Below are positions 1 through 9,042 of a stretch of DNA of 64,000 nt, piece after piece. The notes beneath the pieces were generated by a model, which saw nothing but the letters and a program-made list of their open reading frames with translations, was not told where the DNA came from and made no database searches. Each line of letters opens with the position of its first letter. The stretch's first letter is position 1. Source of the DNA: UBA2882 sp051877575 (GTDB lineage: Bacteria > Bacillota > Clostridia > Lachnospirales > Lachnospiraceae). The translations under genes were made by a program, and so were the position numbers. Where the stretch lies: the NCBI GenBank assembly GCA_051877575.1, contig JBJEJA010000034.1, positions 183,919-247,918 of the forward strand, read 5' to 3'.

Positions 1-2
1 TC

Positions 3-1088
3 GGACCGGACAGCGTCGGCGATACGACATATATCGATACTAAGGGACTGGAGGAGCTGACGGCATCCAATGCGCTGACGGGAACGGTCACAGAGCAGGA
101 TATTACAACCAATACCATACATAGAATCCGCCTTGCATACAATGAATGCTCGGACGGCATGGCTCCCACGATCCAATACTATGACAGCACGGGAACTTTG
201 CAGACTGTAACGGCGAATATCATTTCGGCTGATGATGCGACAACAGATCCTTATTTGTCTATGCAGGGCAATACGGGTAAGGCGGCAACATTCATTCCGG
301 AAACGGGAGAACTGATATTGAGCGACGGCTTGTATTCCGATCTGCAGAATGTGAAGGATGTGGCAGGGACAAAGGATGCGGCCGGAAATGAGATCAACGA
401 GGCTGAGATCCGTGTTACCTATGAAAAGACGGAGTGGAGTAAAAACGATCTTCGACCGGAACACTATTTCTACTGTGAAACACCTGCCAACAATACGGCG
501 GGCAAGCTGGTATATAATGAAAAATATCTGACGTCCCAAAAGGATGACGATACCAGACAGATCATTGCCTATGATGTGGGCTTCGGGCAGGAAGTCAGAG
601 TCAATACACTTGCGAATGAAGTTTTTACCCATGATATCGGGCGTGATCTGGAAGAAATGATTGCCAATGTAGAGGCGGTCATCGATATGGAAGATACTGT
701 TTCCAGATTGGAAAGTCTGATTGAGAATACAACAGACGAAACTGAAAAAGAAAAACTGCAGCAAAAACTGGATGCGGCCAATAAATCCCTGACTTATCTT
801 CAGGATAAGATGCAGAAAGATTTCGAAGGCGGAATTACAAGGACGCAGGAATATCTGGCACGTACCAATACGGCGCTGACTACAGTGGGTAACCGCTCCG
901 CAAGGCTGGAATTGGTGGAAAATCGTCTGTCATCTCAGGAGACCAGCTTTAAGACCCTGTCATCTGAAAACGAAGATGCAGATATCACGGAGGTTGCAGT
1001 GCAGTTAAGCAGTGTGGAATTGTCTTATCAGGCTGCACTGATGGCGACAGGGAAAATTACGCAGACATCATTATTGAATTATCTGTAA
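3..1088 (+). CDS. flgL: Flagellar hook-filament junction protein FlgL (HAP3), 5' end outside window
   Basis: The frame is open from base 3 to the stop at 1086-1088, so this is the C-terminal about 361 residues of a gene that begins upstream; the first in-frame ATG (159) is internal. FlgL joins the hook to the flagellin filament and shares the flagellin D0 architecture. The C-terminal segment has the family hallmark: a long amphipathic helix with NRSARLELVENR, then SSVELSYQAALMATGKITQ and a terminal SLLNYL. A coiled-coil-like stretch precedes it. It is followed closely by fliW and csrA, as in other Firmicutes late flagellar operons. FlgK shares the C-terminal helix, but the terminal motif and the position before fliW favour FlgL. 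Confidence 0.88.
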   Translation, partial: GPDSVGDTTYIDTKGLEELTASNALTGTVTEQDITTNTIHRIRLAYNECSDGMAPTIQYYDSTGTLQTVTANIISADDATTDPYLSMQGNTGKAATFIPETGELILSDGLYSDLQNVKDVAGTKDAAGNEINEAEIRVTYEKTEWSKNDLRPEHYFYCETPANNTAGKLVYNEKYLTSQKDDDTRQIIAYDVGFGQEVRVNTLANEVFTHDIGRDLEEMIANVEAVIDMEDTVSRLESLIENTTDETEKEKLQQKLDAANKSLTYLQDKMQKDFEGGITRTQEYLARTNTALTTVGNRSARLELVENRLSSQETSFKTLSSENEDADITEVAVQLSSVELSYQAALMATGKITQTSLLNYL

Positions 1089-1118
1089 CTATCATAAAAA
1101 ACATAGGGAGGTTAGAAA

Positions 1119-1577
1119 ATGGAAGTAAGTACAAGACTATTTGGGGATATCAGAATTGAAGAGAATAAAATCATCCGTTTTGTAAATGGATTGGTGGGAT
1201 TCCCTCAGTTGAAAGAATTTGCGCTGATCCATGACGGAGAAGGAGGAAGCGGAGAGGGTGTACAGTGGCTGCAATCCATGCAGGACGGAAACTTTGCACT
1301 TCCGGTAGTGAATCCGCTCCAGATTTTGGACAGCTATGATCCGGTCGTAGAAGATGAGCTGCTGGCTCCTCTCGGTGAACTGAAACCGGAGGACATGTTG
1401 GTACTGGTAACCATTACGGTGCCGGAGGATGTAAAAGCGATGAGCGTAAACTTAAAAGGACCCATTGTTATCAATGCCGCAAACTGCAAGGCATGTCAGG
1501 TCATTGCCGAGAATGACGGATTACAGGTGAAATTCCCGGTATATGACATATTAAAAGCAAAGAAGGAGGGTGAGTAA
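1119..1577 (+). CDS. fliW: Flagellar assembly factor FliW
   Basis: This 152-residue protein has the family length and typical features: N-terminal TRLFGDIRIEENKIIRF, then GLVGFPQLKEFALI, and central VVNPLQILDSYDPV. FliW binds flagellin and, when released by flagellin secretion, binds CsrA and relieves its block on flagellin translation (known from Bacillus subtilis). A GGGAGG ribosome site lies 8 bases before ATG 1119. The 3' end runs into the csrA ribosome binding site, so translation of the two is probably coupled. Its two partners, csrA and flagellin (21941), are both in this window. Confidence 0.95.
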   Translation: MEVSTRLFGDIRIEENKIIRFVNGLVGFPQLKEFALIHDGEGGSGEGVQWLQSMQDGNFALPVVNPLQILDSYDPVVEDELLAPLGELKPEDMLVLVTITVPEDVKAMSVNLKGPIVINAANCKACQVIAENDGLQVKFPVYDILKAKKEGE

Positions 1578-1578
1578 G

Positions 1579-1794
1579 ATGTTGGCATTATCCAGAAAAA
1601 AAGGTGAAGCGCTTGTGATCAACAATGACATCGAAATCACCGTTCTCGAGGTCAAAGGCGAACAGGTAAAATTGGGAATCAGCGCACCGAAAGAAGTGCC
1701 TGTCTACCGTAAAGAAGTATATGTGCAGATTCAGGAGACAACCAAAGAAGCTGCGGCAACGGTTTCGCTGGATGCGTTGAAAGGATTGTTTTAA
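1579..1794 (+). CDS. csrA: Carbon storage regulator / translational repressor CsrA
   Basis: A 71-residue protein opening with MLALSRKKGEALVINNDI, the conserved first beta strands of CsrA, and containing VKLGISAPKEVPVYRKEV. I place the start at ATG 1579 because GAAGGAGGG (1562-1570) sits 8 bases upstream; the GTG at 1570 lies inside that ribosome site. CsrA is a homodimeric RNA-binding protein that recognises GGA in hairpin loops and blocks ribosome access. In Firmicutes the main target is the flagellin leader, and a fitting hairpin is visible at 21901-21916. The start lies 2 bases after the fliW stop codon. Confidence 0.95.
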   Translation: MLALSRKKGEALVINNDIEITVLEVKGEQVKLGISAPKEVPVYRKEVYVQIQETTKEAAATVSLDALKGLF

Positions 1795-1827
1795 TGCGGG
1801 ATTTGGTTTGATGATCGATTTTGAGAG

Positions 1828-1867
1828 AAAAATGTTTATAACAACTATAAACATTTTTCTTTTTTTA
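1828..1867 (+). terminator. Intrinsic terminator after csrA
   Basis: A perfect 13-bp stem (1828-1840 with 1846-1858) closes a 5-base ACAAC loop and is followed by a T-rich run. It separates flgL-fliW-csrA from flaG. Confidence 0.8.
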
Positions 1868-1947
1868 TCCGATAAGAATACTAAGAAGCGCAGTAAAGGC
1901 TTATCTGCGCGTGGTATGTTGGATAGATTCACACGGAGGTGGAAAAT

Positions 1948-2376
1948 ATGGCAATTGAACCATTAGGAAGTATTATGACAGTTCAGACACAGGCGGTACA
2001 AAAGGTTGAGCCTGTACAGCCGGCAGCAGGAAGCACGGAAGCAAATCTGCAGGCAGAAAAAACGTCGGCACCGGATGCAACAACGGTAGTTGTTGACCAG
2101 GCGCAGGGCAAAGAAAACGGTGCATCAAGTGAAAACCAGTATCAGAATCAGCAGCCGAGCAACGAACAGATTAAGCAGGCAGTTGAAAAGCTGAATAAGA
2201 GTATGTACAACTCAGAAGCGGTATTCGGTATTCATGAGGCAACAAACAGAGTGACGATTAAGATCATTGATAAAGAATCAAAGAAAGTCATCAAAGAACT
2301 GCCCCCGGAAAAAACTTTGGATATGATCGCCAAAGTTTGGGAAATGGCAGGAATTTTGGTGGATGAAAAGAGATAG
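1948..2376 (+). CDS. flaG: FlaG family flagellar protein
   Basis: This 142-residue protein has a low-complexity Ala/Gln/Glu-rich N-terminal half and a conserved FlaG C-terminal domain (about residues 75-142: EAVFGIHEATNRVTIKII, then KKVIKELPPEKTLDM). FlaG influences filament length and normally sits just before fliD, as here. I use ATG 1948, since GGAGGT lies at 1935-1940; the GTG at 1939 lies within it. The molecular role of FlaG is poorly defined. Confidence 0.88.
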   Translation: MAIEPLGSIMTVQTQAVQKVEPVQPAAGSTEANLQAEKTSAPDATTVVVDQAQGKENGASSENQYQNQQPSNEQIKQAVEKLNKSMYNSEAVFGIHEATNRVTIKIIDKESKKVIKELPPEKTLDMIAKVWEMAGILVDEKR

Positions 2377-2387
2377 GAGGGGTTTCC

Positions 2388-3902
2388 ATGGCAATCAGAA
2401 TAACGGGATTAAACTCCGGTCTGGATACAGAGAGCATCATTTCCGAGCTGGTTAGTGCGAAAAAGACATCTGTAAACAGTCTGAAAAAAGAAAAAATCAG
2501 TTTGAGTTGGAAAATTGATGCTTGGAAAAGCCTAAACAGTAAAATCTATAGTTTGTATACAGGCACTGTTGATAAGCTCCGTTGGGATAATGCGTATGCC
2601 AAGAAAAAATCAACGGTTTCCGATACCGGGATCCTGTCGGTAGTGGCAGGAGACAATGCTGTAAACGGGGTACAGACAGCCAGCGTGGAAAGCCTTGCAA
2701 AAGCGGGGTATCTGACCGGAGGCAAGCTGAAGACGGCAGACGGCGGAACGGTTTCGGGCAGTACGAAGCTGACAGAACTTGGCCTTGCCGAAGGAACGTC
2801 CTTTAGCATTACATCCGGCGGAAAAACGACTGAGATTACAGTGGGAAGCGATACAACCATGAACAATCTTGTCAGCCAGTTAAAATCCGCAGGCGTCAAT
2901 GCCAATTTTGATGCGAATCAGCAGAGATTATTCGTAAGTGCAAAAGAGACAGGCGCAGACAGTGATTTTTCTTTTGGTGGCGACGAAGATGCGTTAAAAA
3001 TGCTGGGACTTGTGGAAGATTCTGCAAATCCTGACGGGGCAGTCAGAATTAAAGGAGAGAATGCGGTACTTTACTTAAACGGCGCCAAGTTTGAATCTGC
3101 GACTAATACATTCCAGATCAATGGAGCAACCTATACATTGCAGGGCGTTTCCGAGAAAAGCGCGGATGGTAAACTGAAGGAAACCAGTATTACTACGATG
3201 GATGACTATGACGGCATCTACGATACGATTAAGAACTTTATCAAGAAATACAGTGAACTGATTAATGAAATGGATAAGCTGTATAATGCCAGCTCCTCTT
3301 CGGGATATGAGCCCTTGTTGTCCGAAGAAAAGGACGCATTGACAGATACGGAAATTACGGATTGGGAGAATAAGATTAAGGATTCCATACTGCGTAAAGA
3401 TTCTTCACTTGGATCCGTAATCACGGCAATGACTACGGCCATGTCGGGAAGCGTAACCGTCAACGGAAAGGAAATGTATCTGTCCAGTTTCGGTATCAAG
3501 ACGCTGGGATACTTTACCGCAGAGGAAAACGAAAAGCATGCATATCATATTGACGGAGATCCGGATGACGAAAACACGTCCGCAAATACAGATGTGCTCA
3601 AATCCATGATTGCAAGTGACCCGAATACTGTGAAAAAATTCTTTGAAGGTCTTGCAAATAATCTTTATACGGCTATGACATCCGCTATGGGAAGAGTAGA
3701 AGGCTATAAGAGTATATATAAGGTCTATAACGATAAACAGCTGGATAAAGAGTTGAGCGATTATGATACCAAGATATCGGATGCAGAAGAAGCGCTTACT
3801 GCGTATGAGGATAAATGGTATGATAAGTTTTCGGCAATGGAAACGGCACTCGCAAAACTGTCATCGAAACAGAGTGCTATCAGCGGACTTTTCTCTTCAT
3901 AA
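2388..3902 (+). CDS. fliD: Flagellar filament capping protein FliD (HAP2)
   Basis: The 504-residue protein starts with the FliD N-terminal signature ITGLNSGLDTESIISELVSA and ends in a helical, coiled-coil-like C-terminal region (KQLDKELSDYDTKISDAEEA). FliD forms the cap at the filament tip and guides insertion of flagellin exported by the type III apparatus. An AGGAGGGG site is 5 bases before ATG 2388. It is followed by fliS. A second, diverged FliD-like gene exists at 31396-32700. Confidence 0.95.
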   Translation: MAIRITGLNSGLDTESIISELVSAKKTSVNSLKKEKISLSWKIDAWKSLNSKIYSLYTGTVDKLRWDNAYAKKKSTVSDTGILSVVAGDNAVNGVQTASVESLAKAGYLTGGKLKTADGGTVSGSTKLTELGLAEGTSFSITSGGKTTEITVGSDTTMNNLVSQLKSAGVNANFDANQQRLFVSAKETGADSDFSFGGDEDALKMLGLVEDSANPDGAVRIKGENAVLYLNGAKFESATNTFQINGATYTLQGVSEKSADGKLKETSITTMDDYDGIYDTIKNFIKKYSELINEMDKLYNASSSSGYEPLLSEEKDALTDTEITDWENKIKDSILRKDSSLGSVITAMTTAMSGSVTVNGKEMYLSSFGIKTLGYFTAEENEKHAYHIDGDPDDENTSANTDVLKSMIASDPNTVKKFFEGLANNLYTAMTSAMGRVEGYKSIYKVYNDKQLDKELSDYDTKISDAEEALTAYEDKWYDKFSAMETALAKLSSKQSAISGLFSS

Positions 3903-3909
3903 AATTATT

Positions 3910-3936
3910 GGCGGAAAGTGAATACCGCTTTCCGCC
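3910..3936 (+). promoter_or_regulatory. Intercistronic hairpin fliD/fliS
   Basis: A 9-bp perfect stem (GGCGGAAAG at 3910-3918 with CTTTCCGCC at 3928-3936) with no T run behind it. It looks like an mRNA stability or processing element rather than a terminator. Confidence 0.45.
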
Positions 3937-3957
3937 ATATCTGTAAGGAGTAAACAA

Positions 3958-4347
3958 ATGGCGATAGTTGGAAACCCATATGCACAATATCAGAACAGCA
4001 AAGTGCTGACAGCTTCACCGGCGGAACTGACATTGATGCTTTATGACGGAATCATAAAATTTATTAATATGGCAATTGCGGCTATTGAAGAAAAAGATAT
4101 TCAAAAGGCCAATATCAATATTATGAAAGCAGAAAGGATTGTTGATCACTTATCTGCCACACTGAATGATAAATATCCGGTATCCCAAGACTTCCGCAAT
4201 GTATACAGTTGCATTATGCAGGCACTGCTTCAGGGGAATGTTAAAAAGGACACCGCAGAATTGGAACGGGCACTGGAATATTCCAGGATGATCCGTGACA
4301 CATGGAAAGAAGTTATGAAAGCAGCGGAAAAGGGGAAAACGACGTGA
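3958..4347 (+). CDS. fliS: Flagellin export chaperone FliS
   Basis: 129 residues with the conserved opening NPYAQYQNSKVLTASPAELT and MLYDGIIKFINMA. FliS binds the C-terminal D0 helix of flagellin and prevents premature polymerisation before export. AAGGAG lies at the right distance before ATG 3958. The stop overlaps the start of the next gene (GTGA), indicating coupled translation. Confidence 0.95.
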   Translation: MAIVGNPYAQYQNSKVLTASPAELTLMLYDGIIKFINMAIAAIEEKDIQKANINIMKAERIVDHLSATLNDKYPVSQDFRNVYSCIMQALLQGNVKKDTAELERALEYSRMIRDTWKEVMKAAEKGKTT

Positions 4348-4817
4348 CGAATGAACTGCAGTTATTGATTGAGTCTTTGGAAAAGAAAAAGACAGTTTTA
4401 AGCGATATTTTAAATAAGAGCAGATTGCAGGGAGAGATTGCGTCCACCGAAAACTTTGATGTAGAAAAGTTTGATCGGTTATTTGATGAAAAATCGGAAC
4501 TGCTTCAACAAATGGAAAGACTTGATCAGGGTTTTGATGCGGTTTATGAACGGATTAAGGATGAACTGCTTGAGAAAAAAGATTCTTATAAAGACGAGAT
4601 TGCCCGTTTGCAGAAGCTGATCAGTGAGACAATCGATCTGGGTGCACAGATCCATGCAACGGAGGCCAGAACCAAAGACAGTATGAGCACAGCGTTGACG
4701 AACAGTCGTCAGGAACTGCAGAAACGCAGAGCTTCTTCTAAATCGGTCATGGACTATTATAAAGCGAATAGCCAGCTAAAGTATGTAGAACCATTTTTTA
4801 TGGATCAGAAAAAGTGA
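4344..4817 (+). CDS. FlgN-like flagellar export chaperone
   Basis: 157 residues, nearly all helical, rich in Glu and Lys, ending KYVEPFFMDQKK. I choose GTG 4344, which overlaps the fliS stop by 3 bases and has AGGGGAA upstream; the ATG at 4302 lies deep inside fliS and lacks a ribosome site. Size, helical character and the place after fliS fit FlgN, the chaperone of FlgK and FlgL. FlgN family members diverge strongly, so the assignment leans on context; a FliT-like role is an alternative. Confidence 0.6.
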   Translation: MTNELQLLIESLEKKKTVLSDILNKSRLQGEIASTENFDVEKFDRLFDEKSELLQQMERLDQGFDAVYERIKDELLEKKDSYKDEIARLQKLISETIDLGAQIHATEARTKDSMSTALTNSRQELQKRRASSKSVMDYYKANSQLKYVEPFFMDQKK

Positions 4818-4826
4818 TAATAAATA

Positions 4827-4858
4827 AAAGAGGCACTCCTGTTTGTGGGTGCCTTTTT
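4827..4858 (+). terminator. Terminator after the fliS/flgN-like unit
   Basis: The stem AGGCAC/GTGCCT (4831-4836 with 4849-4854), extended by AAA/TTT, is followed by TTTT. Confidence 0.65.
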
Positions 4859-4891
4859 GGATAATAACGGAGACAATTTGGGGAGAAAGAG

Positions 4892-7195
4892 ATGCAATTT
4901 CCAAAAAGTTATTTTGAGGATGAGGTGAGGGACGGTTTTTACGTCCCAAGCATGATGAAAAGTGCCTGGGCGGCACAATTGGAAATATTGGGAGATATTG
5001 ATAAGGTATGCAGGAAATACGATCTTCAGTATTTCGCGGAATGGGGAACCCTGCTGGGAGCCATCAGACACGGCGGATTTGTGCCGTGGGATGATGATAT
5101 GGATATCTGCATGAAACGTAAAGATTATGAGATATTTAAAAAGGTTGCTCCGGAGGAAATGTCGGAATGGTATGCATTACTTAATTTTGAGCATTCTGAT
5201 GAAGAAGATTATATGTGTGATGATTTCCTGACACGTTTGTACAATGGAAATAGGATTCGTCTGGACAAACCGTTTCTCGATAAATTCCATGGTTTCCCGT
5301 ATGTGGCGGGCATGGATATTTTCCCGTTGGATTATGTGGCACCCACAGAGGAAGAGGATGAGATGCAATGTGAGCAGGTAAAAATCCTTTCCACACTGGC
5401 GCAGACAATCAATTCTTTTGAACCGGCGGAGCGGGAAGAATATCTGCGGCAGGTTGAGAAAACCTTTGATACCAGAATTGACCGTAGCAAATCCCTGAGG
5501 ATTCAGCTCTATATGCTCGCGGATGAAATATGCGGCATGTACAAAGAGGAAGAATCCCGGTATCTTGCAAGCATGGCGCTCAGGACTCTCAATGATTATA
5601 AAGTGCCCAAGGAGTATTATGAAGATGCAATCTGGGTCCCTTTTGAAACCACGCAGATCCCGGTTCCTGTGGGTTATGACGGAATATTGAAGATCAAATA
5701 CGGGGATTATATGAAACCGGTACGGGATGGCGGAGCGCATGAATATCCCTTTTATAAAAGACAACAGGTCATGTATGAGGAAAAGCATAAACCTCTGTAT
5801 AAGAGCTATCATTTTTCCGAAGCGGATATGGATAGGGGAGAAGAAAAAATGGATCAAATGACATTAAAATCAATGGCGGCCGATATGATCAATCTGCTGG
5901 GGCAGGCGCATAAAAGCATTGCCGATTCGCTTCGTAAAGGAGAAATGGATTCGGCGGCAGGACTTTTGGAAGATTGTCAGGACGGAGCGATTGCCCTCGG
6001 TACCAAAATAGAAGAAGTAAAGCAGGAAGGCTTTGTGACGGTTGGATTTTTGGAGCAATACTGCGAGGTGCTCTATACAGTCCATGAGGCAGTTTTGGAT
6101 CACGAAGACATAGATATAGAGACAGCCGTTGCCATGTTGAATGACAGTCTCTCTTCCGTAGAACATAGTGTAAAAAAAGATATTCTACAGCGGAAAGAAG
6201 CGGTGTTTTTGCCGTATAAGGCTTCTATGTGGGATTCACTGGAAAGCGTATGGAAGGCAGCCGACGAAGATCCCGATTGCGATGCATATGTGATTCCGAT
6301 CCCCTACTATGATAAAAATGCGGATTGTACTCTGGGAGAAATGCATTATGAGGGAGGAGAGTATCCTGATTATGTACCGGTTGTGGATTACCGGACCTTT
6401 GATTTTGGCATGCATCATCCCGATATGATATTTATCCATAATCCTTATGATGAGTATAATCGTGTCACAAGCGTGCATCCGTTTTTCTATTCCAAGAATC
6501 TGAAGAAGTTTACGGATAAGCTGGTTTATATTCCTTATTTTGTGTTGGATGAAATCAAACCTACCGATGAGCGGGCCGTTAATAGCATGAAACATTTCTG
6601 TACGATGCCGGGCGTGGTCAATGCAGATGTGGTGATCGTGCAGTCTGAGGACATGAAGGGCGCTTATGTCCGTGCACTGACCGATTTTGCCGGAGAAGAA
6701 ACAAAACCCGTGTGGGAGAAAAAGATACTGGGTCTCGGCTCTCCCAAATTTGACAGGGTGCTGGATGATTCCATAGATATTCAAGTGCCGGAGGAGTGGA
6801 AAAAAATACTTTGTAAAGCAGACGGAACCAAAAAGAAGGTAATTCTCTACAACACCGGTCTGGGGAGTATGCTGGAGCATAAAGAAGCGATGCTTGATAA
6901 GATAGAAAATGTCCTGCAGATGTTCCGGGAGAAACGAGACGAAACAGCTCTTTTGTGGAGACCGCATCCGCTTATTCCTGCAACCATTAAATCCATGCGG
7001 CCGGAGCTGTGGGAGCGGTATGAAAAGATTGTAAGTGACTATAGGGAAGAAGGCTGGGGTATCTATGATGACACAACGGACCTCGACCGGGCAATCAAAC
7101 TGAGCGATGCATACTACGGAGATCCCAGCAGTGTGATACAGCTTTGCAAAAAGGCGGGGATACCGGTGATGGTGCAGAATGTGGATATATTGTAA
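4892..7195 (+). CDS. LicD-family phosphotransferase fused to a CDP-glycerol transferase-like domain
   Basis: A 767-residue two-part protein. Residues about 40-290 are a LicD domain: GTLLGAIRH (52-60) and WDDDMD (66-71) are the conserved motif of enzymes that transfer phosphocholine or related phospho-groups from CDP carriers onto glycans. A helical linker follows (about 330-440). Residues about 460-767 resemble the CDP-glycerol glycerophosphotransferase fold (FIHNPYDEYNRV, ILYNTGLGSMLEHKEAM, LLWRPHPLIPAT, AYYGDPSSVIQLCKKAG). GGGGAG precedes ATG 4892. The location between flagellar chaperones and a glycosyltransferase cluster suggests it decorates a flagellin or surface glycan. The exact substrate cannot be read from sequence. 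Confidence 0.75.
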   Translation: MQFPKSYFEDEVRDGFYVPSMMKSAWAAQLEILGDIDKVCRKYDLQYFAEWGTLLGAIRHGGFVPWDDDMDICMKRKDYEIFKKVAPEEMSEWYALLNFEHSDEEDYMCDDFLTRLYNGNRIRLDKPFLDKFHGFPYVAGMDIFPLDYVAPTEEEDEMQCEQVKILSTLAQTINSFEPAEREEYLRQVEKTFDTRIDRSKSLRIQLYMLADEICGMYKEEESRYLASMALRTLNDYKVPKEYYEDAIWVPFETTQIPVPVGYDGILKIKYGDYMKPVRDGGAHEYPFYKRQQVMYEEKHKPLYKSYHFSEADMDRGEEKMDQMTLKSMAADMINLLGQAHKSIADSLRKGEMDSAAGLLEDCQDGAIALGTKIEEVKQEGFVTVGFLEQYCEVLYTVHEAVLDHEDIDIETAVAMLNDSLSSVEHSVKKDILQRKEAVFLPYKASMWDSLESVWKAADEDPDCDAYVIPIPYYDKNADCTLGEMHYEGGEYPDYVPVVDYRTFDFGMHHPDMIFIHNPYDEYNRVTSVHPFFYSKNLKKFTDKLVYIPYFVLDEIKPTDERAVNSMKHFCTMPGVVNADVVIVQSEDMKGAYVRALTDFAGEETKPVWEKKILGLGSPKFDRVLDDSIDIQVPEEWKKILCKADGTKKKVILYNTGLGSMLEHKEAMLDKIENVLQMFREKRDETALLWRPHPLIPATIKSMRPELWERYEKIVSDYREEGWGIYDDTTDLDRAIKLSDAYYGDPSSVIQLCKKAGIPVMVQNVDIL

Positions 7196-7201
7196 TTTGG
7201 T

Positions 7202-7233
7202 AAATAGGGAGTTCAAATTCGAACTCCCTATTT
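7202..7233 (+). terminator. Terminator-like hairpin after the LicD fusion gene
   Basis: A perfect 13-bp stem, AAATAGGGAGTTC (7202-7214) with GAACTCCCTATTT (7221-7233). The T run is short, so it could work in both directions. Confidence 0.55.
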
Positions 7234-7266
7234 GGATATATACTACTGATTGAAGGCTGCCTGTAA

Positions 7267-7398
7267 TCTTGCAAATTAACGGCGGTGGATGGCAGGGATA
7301 ATTTGGATTTGAAGAAGTGGATGCAGGCCATGAGACATGTTGGAAGAAAGGAATCTAAAAATATTTTCAACATTAATTATATGGCAGAACATATCTAA
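7267..7398 (+). pseudogene. Possible 3' remnant of a decayed gene
   Basis: An open stretch without a plausible start ends at TAA 7396-7398 and reads like the tail of a real protein (LDLKKWMQAMRHVGRKESKN, then IFNINYMAEHI). The only ATGs are near its end and have no ribosome site. It lies where base composition drops from mid to low GC, so it may be debris at the edge of an inserted block. I do not recognise the family. Confidence 0.25.
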
Positions 7399-7399
7399 T

Positions 7400-7427
7400 T
7401 AAGAAAAAAACTTTTTTAACCGATGAT
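7400..7427 (+). promoter_or_regulatory. Possible sigma-28-like promoter
   Basis: TAAG (7400-7403), 16 bases, then CCGATGAT (7420-7427), similar to the flagellin promoter at 21783. This would place the AT-rich glycan operon under flagellar control. Weak match. Confidence 0.3.
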
Positions 7428-7476
7428 ATATTATATATGAAATGATATGGTCACTGTAAAAAGGATGGAAAATGAC

Positions 7477-9021
7477 ATGGATAACGAAAAAAGAATGTTG
7501 AATGTTATAAAAGAATATGACGAGATAATTATTTATGGAGCTGGGATGGTCGGTGAATTGGTTATAAAAAGATTACTAAAACTTGGGTATGGTAATAGAA
7601 TTGTTGGAGTGGCTGTAAGTAAAAAAAACGATTTTGAATTTGAAATATGTAATATCAAAATATACGAAATTACAGAATTAAAAAAGTATGCTTCAAATGC
7701 AATAGTAATTATTGCTACAATGCCAGATTTGCACGAAGAAATATATAGACACGTACTTCATAGGGGGTTCCTTCATGTTATGCCAATAACATTGGATATA
7801 TATAGGAGTATGCAAAAAAACTATATATCAGAGGCTAATAAGAAAAATGAGATGATGATTACGGATAAAAAAAATAAAATTTTGTTAGTACCATCAGATA
7901 ATAATAGAACATCGGGTGCCTTTTTATGCATGGTTGAATTGAGTAAAATGTTAATGGAGAATAATTTTTTTGTATTGGTAGTTTTACCGGAATACGGCAC
8001 AGGAGAGTCGCTACTGGTAGAAAAGAATATACCGTATATATATATTGCATCTGTACATTGGGGATTTGAGATTAAAAATAATAAAAAATTTCTTGAGAAA
8101 GTAAAATTTTATTATCAATCATTGAGAAACATAGCAGCTATTAAAAAATTTGTAAGGGTAATAAAAGAAAATCAAATTTCAATAGTACATTGTAATACAA
8201 CATTTACATATGTTGGCGCAATCGCTGCAAAAATATGCAGGGTGCCGGTAGTTTGGCATTTTAGGGAGGATATGAGAGTTTTAGGGTATCGGATTTTTTG
8301 GAGAAAAAGGGCAGATAGACTTATGAATCAATCTGCAAAGATTATTGATGTATCAGAATATATTAAAGCAACATTAGGATATGGAAATGATGAAAAACAT
8401 GTAATTATTCATGATACAGTTGATGTTGAGAAGTTTTATAATGCTAATAAAAGAATTATGTGTAGTAATATAATTCGTATGATTATTGTTGGAGCTATAT
8501 CGCATCAGAAAGGAATACAGGAGTTAATTGAGGCATGTTACTTATTGAAAGAAAGTAATGTGAAAAATTTTCGGCTAGAAATTGTCGGAAAGGGAAAAGA
8601 AGACTATGTTCAAAAGATAAAACAACTTATAGAAGAAAAGGGATTAAAAAGTGAAGTGAATTTTTATGGAGTAACTAATAGGATACAGGATATATATGAG
8701 CAAGCGGACATTTCTTTTACGTGTGGAGAAGCGGAGGCATTTGGAAGAGTTACAGTTGAAGCGCAACTTTCAGGTTGTCTAGTCATAGGGGCAAGATCGG
8801 GAGCTACACCAGAACTAATAGAAGATAAGAAAACGGGCTTCTTATATGAGAAAGGAAATAGCGAAGAATTAGCGGGTATAATCAAGAGGGCGATAAATTA
8901 CCCGGATATATCAAGAAGGATTGCAGACCAGGGACAAAAATATGCACGTGTGAAATATTCCCAAGAACAATACATTGAAAAAGTTAAGGGAACATATCGG
9001 GAAGCAATGATGAATATGTGA
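7477..9021 (+). CDS. Rossmann-like domain fused to a GT4 glycosyltransferase
   Basis: Residues 1 to about 125 form a small Rossmann-like domain (IIIYGAGMVGELVIKRLL, then AIVIIATMPDLHEEIYRHVL). From about 135 on it is a GT4/GT-B glycosyltransferase: FLCMVELSKML, VGAISHQKGIQELIEACYLL, LEIVGKGKEDYVQKIKQLI, and the acceptor-face EAFGRVTVEAQLSGCLVIG with PELIEDKKTG. It probably transfers a nucleotide-activated sugar onto a glycan. I prefer ATG 7477 (AAAGGA upstream) over ATG 7447, which has no ribosome site. The gene is AT-rich compared with flagellar neighbours. The same N-terminal module recurs in six other proteins of the island. Confidence 0.78.
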   Translation: MDNEKRMLNVIKEYDEIIIYGAGMVGELVIKRLLKLGYGNRIVGVAVSKKNDFEFEICNIKIYEITELKKYASNAIVIIATMPDLHEEIYRHVLHRGFLHVMPITLDIYRSMQKNYISEANKKNEMMITDKKNKILLVPSDNNRTSGAFLCMVELSKMLMENNFFVLVVLPEYGTGESLLVEKNIPYIYIASVHWGFEIKNNKKFLEKVKFYYQSLRNIAAIKKFVRVIKENQISIVHCNTTFTYVGAIAAKICRVPVVWHFREDMRVLGYRIFWRKRADRLMNQSAKIIDVSEYIKATLGYGNDEKHVIIHDTVDVEKFYNANKRIMCSNIIRMIIVGAISHQKGIQELIEACYLLKESNVKNFRLEIVGKGKEDYVQKIKQLIEEKGLKSEVNFYGVTNRIQDIYEQADISFTCGEAEAFGRVTVEAQLSGCLVIGARSGATPELIEDKKTGFLYEKGNSEELAGIIKRAINYPDISRRIADQGQKYARVKYSQEQYIEKVKGTYREAMMNM

Positions 9022-9042
9022 TGTGTTAATGGAGGAAATTAT

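Noticed and set aside
6236..7216. 326-codon minus-strand frame opposite the LicD fusion gene
   Set aside because: Shadow of the plus-strand gene; composition (many His, Ile, Arg) is not protein-like and it has no ribosome site.
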